Positions 7,456 to 14,930 of a DNA stretch of 49,887 nt are shown here, in pieces. Both the position numbers and the translations under genes were made by a program. Position 1 is the first letter of the stretch, and each line of letters begins with the position of its first letter. The DNA lies in assembly GCF_000377345.1 (NCBI RefSeq), contig NZ_KB898054.1, positions 1-49,887 on the forward strand. Reading direction: 5' to 3'. The notes beneath the pieces are model-generated. The model saw only the letters and a program-made list of their open reading frames with translations, searched no databases and had not been told where the DNA came from. This DNA is from Thioalkalivibrio sp. ALJ16. Its GTDB lineage: Bacteria; Pseudomonadota; Gammaproteobacteria; Ectothiorhodospirales; Ectothiorhodospiraceae.

Positions 7456-10400
7456 GCCGTGACGACGCGGCCAAACCCTTGCCTACCGCCAATTGGATCG
7501 GTCTGCATGAGCGGCTGGATACGCCTCGGGTGCGTCAGGCGCTGAAGATGTTGGGTCTGGCGGATCACGCTCGTTGGGGGCAAAGGCTCGAGGGTGATGA
7601 CCTGCTGATGAGTATGGTTGGCGAGCTGGCACAGCGTCTGGCCGAGCGCGCGGGCGACCTGAGCGAAAAGGGACATGAGGACTGGACGCGAGCCGTGCAG
7701 GGGCTGGCGGATGCGCTCGCGGCGGCCGGGCATCCGCTGTCGGGGATTGAGGAGGACCTTCCGCAGCCGCCGTTTCGGCAGTTGCTGGAGGTGCGTTCCC
7801 CGTCGGCTAATCAGGTTGGGCAGCAGGAAACGCCACGGCCGGATGTTCCCTTGGCTCTGTCCAGCCTGCTGACTGGATCCGATCGCACACCCAGTCTGGT
7901 GACGCAGATCGAGAAGGAGCTGGCCAGTGCGGAACGGGCCGATTGGTTGGTGTCGTTCATCAAGTGGAGTGGCATTCGCGCCCTGCGCGAGACGCTAAAG
8001 CGCTTTACCGAGACCCCGACGGCCGACGGCTCTCCCAGGCTGCGGATCGCGACGACCTCGTACCTCGGGGCTACGGATCTCAAGGCGATCGACTTCCTGC
8101 TGAGCCTGCCGAACACCGAGATTCGGGTCTCGTACGACACCCACCGCACGCGCCTGCATGCCAAGGCCTACCTGTTCCATCGCAGCACCGGGTTCGGTAG
8201 TGCCTACATCGGCTCGGCGAATGTCTCGCGCGTGGCGATGGATGAGGGCCTGGAGTGGACGGCCAAGGTCAGCGAATACGAGCTGCCGCACATGTGGCGC
8301 CAGATCCAGACCTCGTTCGAGGCGCATTGGGCAGACCCGGCGGAGTTTGAACCGCTCACCACAGACGACCTTCCCCGCCTGCAACAGGCGCTGGAGTCGG
8401 AATCCAGCTCGGGGCCCGGGGCGCAGAAAGACGCCACCGCGTTCTTCGACCTGCGGCCGTACGCCTTTCAGCAGGAGATCCTGGAGGATATCCAGCGCGA
8501 GCGCCGTTCGGGGATCGACCGCCATCTGGTGATCGCGGCCACCGGGACCGGCAAGACCATGATCGCCGCGTTCGACTATCGGCGGTTTGCGCGTGAGCAG
8601 GCGGATAAGGGGCGCCCGTCGCTGCTGTTCATCGCCCACCGCGAGGAGATCCTGCGTCAGGCGATGGCGAGCTTTCGGCAAGTGCTGCAGGACCACGAGT
8701 TTGGCGATGTGCTGGTGGGCGGGGCGCGTCCGAGTCAGGACCGCCACCTGTTCTGCACGGTGGCGAGTTGGAATTCACGGGACCTCGACCGGCTGGCCCC
8801 AGAGCATTTCGATTACGTGGTGCTGGATGAGGCGCACCACAGCAGCGCCGGAAGCTACCAGCGCATCCTCGAGCATGTGCGGCCCAAGTGCCTGCTGGGC
8901 CTGACGGCGACGCCGGAGCGCACGGATGCCGACGATATTCGCCAGCACTTCGGCCAGCGTTACACCCACGAGATTCGCCTGCCGGATGCGATCGAGCGGC
9001 GACTACTGGTGCCGTTCCATTACTTTGGCGTGGCCGACCATGAGTCCGTGGATCTGAGCCGGGTGAGCTGGCAGCGCGGGGGCTATGACGCCGAAGAACT
9101 GGAAGGGGTGTTCACCGGCAACCGGGCGCGCGCCGATTGGGTGCTGCGGCAGGCGCATGAGCACGCGACGGATATCAGCTCGGTCAGGGGCTTGGGTTTC
9201 TGCATCAGTCGCGCCCATGCCCGATTCATGGCCGAGCATTTCTCGGCCAAGCAGGTGCCCAGCGCGGTGCTGACTGGCGAAAGCTCGGATCACGAGCGGC
9301 AGTCGGTGCAGCGGGACCTGCGCGAGGGGCGCATCCGCTTCATCTTTACGGTGGACCTCTACAACGAAGGTGTGGACCTGCCGGAGGTGGACACCGTTTT
9401 GCTGCTGCGCCCGACCGAGAGCCTGACGGTCTACCTGCAGCAGATGGGCCGCGGCCTGCGCTTGCACGAGGGCAAGCCGCACCTGACCGTGCTGGATTTT
9501 GTCGCGCCGCAGCACCGGCGTTTTCGTTATGCCGCTCGGTTCCGGGCGCTCAGCGCGCGGCCGGAGAAGCGGGTGGATCACCAGATCCAACAAGGCTTCC
9601 CCTGGTTGCCCAGCGGCTGCCTGATCCACCTCGACCGCTTGGCCACCCAGCACGTTCTCGACAACATCCGTGCGCAAATCAACCGCCAGCGACCGCAGCT
9701 CGTCCGCGAGCTGAAGGACTGTTTCCGGGACGACATCGACTCCGCCAGCCTGCCCAAGATGCTCGACTGCCTGCATATGGATGATGCGGAAGACCTTCTG
9801 CGCAAGGACCTGCCCTCCCGCCTGCGCGCGGACTGCGGAGGCGAGTCGACCGAAGCGCTGGAACCCTATGCCAGCGGCCTCAAACGCGGGCTGCAGCGCT
9901 TGGCGCGGTGTGACGATCGGCAGTTGCTGGAAACCCTGCAGACCCATCTGGCGCAGCCAGCCGCGAACGTGGAGCAGCTTGCCGAAGAGGATCGGCTCCG
10001 GCTGGCCCTTGTCCACAGCACGCTATGGGGCAAGACGCGGCCGGGGGACGGGGACCTAACCGCCGTGGATGCCTTCGTCCGCGAACAGCGCCCCCTGTAC
10101 CGGGATCTCCAGGAAGTCGCCGCCTGGCGACACGAGCGACTCGTACCCGCCAGCGGCATCACCTTCCCGGAGCAGACGGGCCCGCTGGAACTGCACGCGT
10201 CCTACACCCGCGAGCAGATCCTGCTGGCGCTGGGGCTTGGCAGCCTGGAAAAGCCGATCACCCAGCAGGAGGGCGTGCGGCACGTACCAGAGCGGCGGGT
10301 CGATGCGTTGTTCGTGACCCTGGAGAAATCCGAGCGGGAGTTCTCGCCCACCACCATGTACGAGGACTACGCCCTCAACGAGCGGCGGTTCCACTGGCAG

Positions 10401-10652
10401 TCGCAGTCCGGCACCTCCCCCACCTCGGAGACCGGGCAGCGTTACATCCACCACGAGGCGCGAGGCTACACCCCCATGCTGTTCATTCGCCGGGCCAAGC
10501 GTGATGCGGCGGGCCTCAGCGAGCCATTCACCTTTTGCGGCCCGGTGCGCTACCAGCACCACGAAGGTAGCAAGCCGATGAGCATCATCTGGGAGCTGGA
10601 GTACGAACTGCCCGCCCGGCTCCTGCACCTCGCCCGCCGTACGGTCCTGTAA
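7452..10652 (+). CDS. PLD-nuclease-like/superfamily 2 helicase protein with C-terminal DUF3427-like region
   Basis: This is a 1066-aa multidomain protein. Residues 1-110 are a helical region of unknown type. About 140-300 form a phospholipase D-like domain with H236-A-K and GSANVS; the usual Asp of HxKx4D is replaced by His. About 335-700 are an SF2 helicase with Walker A ATGTGKT (K368), DEAH box 459-462, motif III TATP (485-488) and motif VI QQMGRGLR (663-670). The C-terminal part, with SYTREQILLALGLGSLEKPITQQEGVRHV and a final FTFCGPVRYQHHEGSKPMSIIWEL, resembles DUF3427. Such proteins occur in accessory loci and are suspected in anti-phage defence or DNA repair; the mechanism is unknown. 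It is coupled to the Nudix gene and convergent with galE. Confidence 0.9.
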   Translation: MSRDDAAKPLPTANWIGLHERLDTPRVRQALKMLGLADHARWGQRLEGDDLLMSMVGELAQRLAERAGDLSEKGHEDWTRAVQGLADALAAAGHPLSGIEEDLPQPPFRQLLEVRSPSANQVGQQETPRPDVPLALSSLLTGSDRTPSLVTQIEKELASAERADWLVSFIKWSGIRALRETLKRFTETPTADGSPRLRIATTSYLGATDLKAIDFLLSLPNTEIRVSYDTHRTRLHAKAYLFHRSTGFGSAYIGSANVSRVAMDEGLEWTAKVSEYELPHMWRQIQTSFEAHWADPAEFEPLTTDDLPRLQQALESESSSGPGAQKDATAFFDLRPYAFQQEILEDIQRERRSGIDRHLVIAATGTGKTMIAAFDYRRFAREQADKGRPSLLFIAHREEILRQAMASFRQVLQDHEFGDVLVGGARPSQDRHLFCTVASWNSRDLDRLAPEHFDYVVLDEAHHSSAGSYQRILEHVRPKCLLGLTATPERTDADDIRQHFGQRYTHEIRLPDAIERRLLVPFHYFGVADHESVDLSRVSWQRGGYDAEELEGVFTGNRARADWVLRQAHEHATDISSVRGLGFCISRAHARFMAEHFSAKQVPSAVLTGESSDHERQSVQRDLREGRIRFIFTVDLYNEGVDLPEVDTVLLLRPTESLTVYLQQMGRGLRLHEGKPHLTVLDFVAPQHRRFRYAARFRALSARPEKRVDHQIQQGFPWLPSGCLIHLDRLATQHVLDNIRAQINRQRPQLVRELKDCFRDDIDSASLPKMLDCLHMDDAEDLLRKDLPSRLRADCGGESTEALEPYASGLKRGLQRLARCDDRQLLETLQTHLAQPAANVEQLAEEDRLRLALVHSTLWGKTRPGDGDLTAVDAFVREQRPLYRDLQEVAAWRHERLVPASGITFPEQTGPLELHASYTREQILLALGLGSLEKPITQQEGVRHVPERRVDALFVTLEKSEREFSPTTMYEDYALNERRFHWQSQSGTSPTSETGQRYIHHEARGYTPMLFIRRAKRDAAGLSEPFTFCGPVRYQHHEGSKPMSIIWELEYELPARLLHLARRTVL

Positions 10653-10672
10653 CGCCGCTGGGGAGACGTGGA

Positions 10673-11653
10673 TCAGGCGTTCTGCCGCGCCGTCTTCTGT
10701 TCCCAGGCGAGGGCGTGGCGGACGATCTGGTCGAGGTCGGCGTATTGCGGTTCCCAGGCGAGGGTCTGGCGGATGCGGCGGGCGTCGGCCATCAGGGCGG
10801 GTGGGTCGCCTTCGCGGCGCGGGCCGAGGGTGACGGGAAAATCCGCGCCGCTGGCGCGTTTCACCGCGTCGATGACCTCGAACACGCTGTAGGCGTGGCC
10901 ATAGCCGCAGTTGAGGATTTGCGATTCACCGCCGCCGTCGAGGTGTTCCAGGGCGCGGACATGCGCGGTGGCGAGGTCTTCGACGTGGATGTAGTCGCGT
11001 TCGCAGGTGCCGTCGCGGGTGGCGTAGTCGGTGCCGAATACGGTGATGCTGTCGCGCTGGCCGGTGGCGGCCTGGCAGGCGACCTTGATCAGGTGGGTGG
11101 CGTCGGGCGTGGCCTGACCGAGCCGGCCCTGCGGGTCTGCGCCGGCCACGTTGAAGTACCGCAGGCTCACATAGCGCAGGTCGCTGGCCGCGCCGAGGTC
11201 GCTCAGCATGCGCTCGGACATCATCTTGGAGGCGCCGTAGGGGTTGATCGGCTGCAGTGGTGCGTCCTCGGCCACGCTGGCCTGATCGGGGATGCCGTAC
11301 ACGGCGGCGGTGGAGGAAAACACGAAGCGGCGCACGCCGCTGGCGGCGCAGCCCTGCAGCAGGTTAAGGGTGTTGCGGGTGTTGTTGCCGTAGTACTTGA
11401 GCGGGTCGGCGACCGATTCGGGCACGACGATGTGGGCGGCAAAATGCAGCACGCCGTCGAAGCCGCGTTCGAGCAAGGCGCCCAGGCGTTCGGTGTCGGC
11501 GAGATCGCCCACCACCAGTTCGCTGTCGGCGACCGCCCATGCGTGGCCGGTGCTGAGGTTGTCGTACACGGTGACCTCGTGCCCGGCCTTTTGCAGGTGG
11601 TGCGTGACGTGGCTGCCGATGTATCCGGCGCCGCCTGTGACTAGCAGTTTCAT
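10673..11653 (-). CDS. galE: UDP-glucose 4-epimerase GalE
   Basis: This 326-aa extended short-chain dehydrogenase interconverts UDP-glucose and UDP-galactose with bound NAD. Seen are the Rossmann motif GGAGYIGSH (residues 7-15), YDNLSTGH, the catalytic SST region (113-115) and the Y139-x3-K143 pair (NPYGASK), with DYIHVEDLATAHV and LNCGYGHAYSV further on. The ATG at 11653 is chosen because MKLLVTGGAGYIG is the canonical N terminus; open frame upstream is not conserved. It lies 41 bp downstream of the YdcF gene on the same strand, close to the exopolysaccharide locus, and probably supplies UDP-galactose for polymer synthesis. Confidence 0.95.
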   Translation of the reverse strand: MKLLVTGGAGYIGSHVTHHLQKAGHEVTVYDNLSTGHAWAVADSELVVGDLADTERLGALLERGFDGVLHFAAHIVVPESVADPLKYYGNNTRNTLNLLQGCAASGVRRFVFSSTAAVYGIPDQASVAEDAPLQPINPYGASKMMSERMLSDLGAASDLRYVSLRYFNVAGADPQGRLGQATPDATHLIKVACQAATGQRDSITVFGTDYATRDGTCERDYIHVEDLATAHVRALEHLDGGGESQILNCGYGHAYSVFEVIDAVKRASGADFPVTLGPRREGDPPALMADARRIRQTLAWEPQYADLDQIVRHALAWEQKTARQNA

Positions 11654-11694
11654 GCGTCGCCCCGGTGGTGGTGAATGGGGGCTGGCGCGGTGCG

Positions 11695-12480
11695 TCAGGC
11701 GTCGGTGGGTGGCGATTGACGTCCGTGTTGCCAGCGATACCACAGAATACCGAGGTACTCGTGCATGGCGAGCCAGCTGATGCGCATGGCGTTAGCCTGG
11801 GGTTTGAAGGCGCCTAACGAGAGCCCGGGGTCATGGGCGACGAAGGCGCCGGTGGGGGCCGGGATGGCCTCCAGTCCTGCGCGCTCGAACGCGGCGCTGG
11901 CGCGCGGCAGGTGGTGGGCGTGGGTTACCAGAAGCACGCGCTGGATGCCGCGCTCTTGCAGCAGCGCGGCGGAGTGCCGGGCATTGCCCTCGGTATCGCG
12001 CGCCTGCGGTTCCTCCCAGATCGTGGTGACCCCGAATTCCTCCAGGGCTTCAACCATCCAGCGCGCCTCGGGTTCGCGGTCTTCCGGCCCGCCGCCCGTT
12101 GCCACGACGGGCAGGCCCGTGCGCCGATGCAGGGCGGCGGCGTAGCGCAGGCGTACCAGGGCCAGGTCGTTTACCGTCTCGCCGGAAAACTCCACCGCCC
12201 CGCTGCGGTATCCGGCACCCAGCACCACGATGGCCTCGGCCGATTCCAGCGCGGTTGCGTCGGGTGGCGTGTAGGGGGCCTGCAGCGGGGCGATCAGGGC
12301 GTGACTCACCGGCGGGAGGCTGAGCGCATAGGTCAGGAGCAGCCCGGCGACGAGCAGGGCCTTGCCCGTCCAGGTGCGCAGCAGGATCAGGCCGACCAGG
12401 GCCAGCAGCAGGGGCCCGCTGGGTGGCAGCAGCAGCCAGTCAGCGAGGAGTCGGAGCGACAGGAATTCCACGGGTTGCAC
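11695..12480 (-). CDS. YdcF/ElyC-family (DUF218) membrane protein
   Basis: This 261-aa protein has two N-terminal membrane segments (about residues 15-34 and 40-58), then a DUF218 domain: AIVVLGAGYRSGAVEFSGETVNDLALVRLRYAAAL, TGLPVVATGGGP, ARDTEGNARHSAALLQERGIQRVLLVTHAHHLPRA. Relatives such as ElyC affect envelope polysaccharide assembly, probably through undecaprenyl-phosphate use, which suits its place next to the EPS genes. Activity is not established. It is divergent from the export lipoprotein gene across 242 bp that contain an inverted repeat, and cotranscribed with galE. Confidence 0.88.
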   Translation of the reverse strand: MQPVEFLSLRLLADWLLLPPSGPLLLALVGLILLRTWTGKALLVAGLLLTYALSLPPVSHALIAPLQAPYTPPDATALESAEAIVVLGAGYRSGAVEFSGETVNDLALVRLRYAAALHRRTGLPVVATGGGPEDREPEARWMVEALEEFGVTTIWEEPQARDTEGNARHSAALLQERGIQRVLLVTHAHHLPRASAAFERAGLEAIPAPTGAFVAHDPGLSLGAFKPQANAMRISWLAMHEYLGILWYRWQHGRQSPPTDA

Positions 12481-12527
12481 CTGTTCGGCAGTGATAAACG
12501 GCCCGGCATCGCCGTAACGAGAACGTT

Positions 12528-12565
12528 AGTCCACCGGCGCCGGCAAAGAGGACGTTACGTGGACT
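12528..12565. promoter_or_regulatory. Inverted repeat in the ydcF / EPS-export divergent region
   Basis: AGTCCAC (12528-12534) and GTGGACT (12559-12565) form perfect inverted arms. The similarity continues outward imperfectly (GAACGTT on one side, CTGTTCC on the other). It sits midway between two divergent genes and could bind a dimeric regulator. No -24/-12 promoter with correct spacing was found downstream of it. Confidence 0.35.
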
Positions 12566-12722
12566 CTGTTCCCGGGCGGGGCCTAACATCAAGTTGCTTG
12601 TGGAATCCCGTATTGCCGGCAAGCGTGGCCCGAGCCTCGGGTGTTCGCGCCAGAGTGCCGGTCCGGTCTCCGGTCGGGTGAAGCCTCCAATCACTGACAG
12701 TAACGTCCAAGGGGGAGTCGTG

Positions 12723-13373
12723 ATGTCCCTGATGAATGCTCCAAAGGTCGGGCCGGGTTCCGGGTCACGCTTCAGCTTGGGTCTTGTCATCCTGATCCCG
12801 GCGCTGATGGCGGGCTGTGCCACGATGGATTACCCGGATGCCCCGACCTCCATCGAGCGCACCGTGATCGAGCAGTACATTATCGGCCCCGGCGATTCGC
12901 TGCAGGTGTCGGTGCGCGGTAACCCGGATCTTTCCACCAGCGTATCCGTGCGCCCTGACGGGCAGATCACCACGCCGCTGGTCGAGGATGTACAGGCCAG
13001 CGGGCAGACGCCAACGGAGCTTGCGCGGGCGATGGAAGAGGAGCTTTCCCGCTTCCTGCGCGACCCGATCGTGACGGTGATGGTCACCGGTTTCGCCGGG
13101 CCGTATAGCCGCCAGATCCGCGTGATCGGGCAGGCCGCCGAGCCGCAGGCCCTGCAGTACCGCGAGGACATGAGCGTGATGGACGTGATGATCGCGGTGG
13201 GCGGCATCACCGACTTTGCCGCCGGCAACCGCGCGGTGATCGTGCGTACCGAGGACGGCGAGCGCAAGCAGTACCGCGTGCGCCTGGATGACCTGGTCAA
13301 TGGCGGCGATATCTCGGCCAACGTGGATATGCTGCCCGGCGACACGTTGATCATTCCGGAACGACGCTTCTGA
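12723..13373 (+). CDS. Polysaccharide export lipoprotein of the exosortase A locus (Wza/EpsE-like)
   Basis: This 216-aa protein has a lipoprotein signal (ILIPALMAGC, lipid-modified Cys32). The export signature follows (YIIGPGDSLQVSVRGNPDLSTSVSVRPDGQITTPLVEDVQASGQTPTELARAMEEEL), then SLBB-like strands (RVIGQAAEPQALQYREDMSVMDVMIAVGGI) and the ending NVDMLPGDTLIIPERRF. It would form the outer-membrane/periplasmic conduit for the exopolysaccharide. It is short compared with E. coli Wza, as usual for the PEP-CTERM-linked type. The ATG at 12723 follows an AGGGGGAG ribosome-binding site by 8 bp. It is the first gene of the plus-strand locus. Confidence 0.92.
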   Translation: MSLMNAPKVGPGSGSRFSLGLVILIPALMAGCATMDYPDAPTSIERTVIEQYIIGPGDSLQVSVRGNPDLSTSVSVRPDGQITTPLVEDVQASGQTPTELARAMEEELSRFLRDPIVTVMVTGFAGPYSRQIRVIGQAAEPQALQYREDMSVMDVMIAVGGITDFAAGNRAVIVRTEDGERKQYRVRLDDLVNGGDISANVDMLPGDTLIIPERRF

Positions 13374-13375
13374 TG

Positions 13376-13407
13376 ACCCCGGGCGGGGCGATGGTGGTGC
13401 CCGGGGT
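13376..13407 (+). other. Intercistronic hairpin after the export lipoprotein gene
   Basis: ACCCCGGGC (13376-13384) pairs perfectly with GCCCGGGGT (13399-13407) immediately after the stop codon. There is no T-run, so it is more likely an RNA-stabilising or attenuating structure in the 155-bp gap than an intrinsic terminator. Confidence 0.35.
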
Positions 13408-13528
13408 GCGCTAGGCGGCCCCCCGGGGTCGCCACCCTTCGCGCCGCAGGGTCGGGAGTGGTGGCCATGGCCCCCCTGGCGGACAAGAACAATACCCCGG
13501 CGTGCACGCCCCTGCGGGCGGTCTAGCC

Positions 13529-14923
13529 GTGCGCATCTTCGGCCACTACATCCGTCGCCGCGTCCTGATGCTCGCGCTGGCCGAGCTGCTGGTGGTTTAT
13601 CTGTGCCTGTATCTGGTGCTCACGCTGCCGCCGTTCAAGCCGGAAATCCTCAGTGTGCTTGATCCCGAACTGGTGGCCGCCACGCTGGTGGTGTTCATGG
13701 TCCTGACCCTGGCCGGGCTGTACGAGGCCGATTACCTCGCCACCCGCAGTATCCTGCGCTCCCTTTTGCGTCTGGTGCCGGCGATCCTCGTCGTGGGCGG
13801 GCTCCTGCTGGCCTACGCGGCCGTGGTCCCGGCGGCGCTGTTTTCGCCGGTGGCGGTGGGCGGCGGCATTGTGGTCCTGCTGACCGGCCTGGTGGCCGAA
13901 CGCACGCTGTGGTGCAACCTGTCGGAGGCGGATGCCTTCAAGCGCCGTTTGCTGGTGCTGGGGACCGGCACCCGCGCCTGCTCGATCGAGTCCATCCATG
14001 CCGACAAGCCCCCGGAGCAGCTGCCGTACAAGGTGCTCGGCTATGTCGCCACGGAGGGCGAGAAGGACTGCCCGCAGGATGGGCAGCGGCACCTGCGACT
14101 GGCGGATGACACCAGCCTCATGGATCTTGTCCGCCAGCACCGGGCGCACGAGATCGTGGTGGCGATCCGCGACCGCCGGGGCAACCTCCCGGTCCGCCAG
14201 CTGCTGGACTGCAAGCTGCACGGCGTGGCGGTAACCGACGTCTCCAGCTTCTTCGAACGCGAACAGCAGAAGGTGCAGCTGGAGTCCCTGAACGCCAGCT
14301 GGCTGATCTTCGGCGAGGGGTTCCGCCAGCACTGGACCCGCAATGCCACCAAGCGGACCTTCGACGTGCTGGCCAGCTCGACGCTTCTGCTGGCGACGCT
14401 GCCGGTGATGCTGGTCACCGCCCTGGCGATCAAGCTGGAGAGCCGCGGCCCGGTGTTCTACTGGCAGACGCGCGTGGGCCAGGGCAACGAGCTGTTCGAT
14501 GTCTGCAAGTTTCGCAGCATGCGCGAGGATGCCGAGGTGGATGGTGTCGCGCGCTGGGCCGTGCGCGACGACGACCGCATTACCCGAGTGGGGCGTATCA
14601 TCCGCAAGCTGCGGATCGACGAGCTGCCGCAGGTGATCAACGTGTTTCAGGGCAGCATGTCGTTCGTCGGACCGCGGCCGGAGCGCCCGGTCTTCGTCGC
14701 CCAGTTGAGCGAGCAGATCCCCTATTTCCCGGCACGGCACACCATCCGCCCCGGTATCACCGGCTGGGCGCAGGTGCGCTATCCCTATGGCGCCTCGGTC
14801 GAGGATGCCCGGCAGAAGCTGCAGTACGACCTGTACTACGTCAAGAACCACACCCTGTTCCTCGATATCCTGATCCTGTTCGAAACCGTCAAGGTCGTTC
14901 TGTTCGGGCGCGGCGCGCGCTGA
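13529..14923 (+). CDS. Exosortase A system initiating sugar transferase (TIGR03013 type, undecaprenyl-phosphate glycosylphosphotransferase)
   Basis: This 464-aa polyprenyl glycosylphosphotransferase starts repeat-unit assembly by moving a sugar-1-phosphate onto undecaprenyl phosphate. Four hydrophobic segments lie in residues 10-125, followed by a Rossmann-like cytoplasmic domain (RRLLVLGTGTRACSIE). The catalytic C-terminal module starts at TKRTFDVLASSTLLLATLPV, with RGPVFYWQTRVGQGNELFDVCKFRSMREDAE, LRIDELPQVINVF, MSFVGPRPERP and the RPGITGWAQVRYPYGAS segment. The GTG at 13529 gives the family-like start VRIFGHYIRRRV; an upstream GTG at 13502 is the alternative. It ends 7 bp before prsK. Confidence 0.93.
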   Translation: MRIFGHYIRRRVLMLALAELLVVYLCLYLVLTLPPFKPEILSVLDPELVAATLVVFMVLTLAGLYEADYLATRSILRSLLRLVPAILVVGGLLLAYAAVVPAALFSPVAVGGGIVVLLTGLVAERTLWCNLSEADAFKRRLLVLGTGTRACSIESIHADKPPEQLPYKVLGYVATEGEKDCPQDGQRHLRLADDTSLMDLVRQHRAHEIVVAIRDRRGNLPVRQLLDCKLHGVAVTDVSSFFEREQQKVQLESLNASWLIFGEGFRQHWTRNATKRTFDVLASSTLLLATLPVMLVTALAIKLESRGPVFYWQTRVGQGNELFDVCKFRSMREDAEVDGVARWAVRDDDRITRVGRIIRKLRIDELPQVINVFQGSMSFVGPRPERPVFVAQLSEQIPYFPARHTIRPGITGWAQVRYPYGASVEDARQKLQYDLYYVKNHTLFLDILILFETVKVVLFGRGAR

Positions 14924-14930
14924 ACCCCGG

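Noticed and set aside
12600..12620. Possible sigma-54 promoter (TGG ... TTGC) upstream of the export lipoprotein gene
   Set aside because: GG to GC spacing is 11 instead of the required 10, and the -24 element is poor.
13376..13407. Hairpin after the export lipoprotein gene as an intrinsic terminator
   Set aside because: The stem is strong but has no T-run, and downstream genes of the same pathway follow on the same strand; kept only as an RNA structure.
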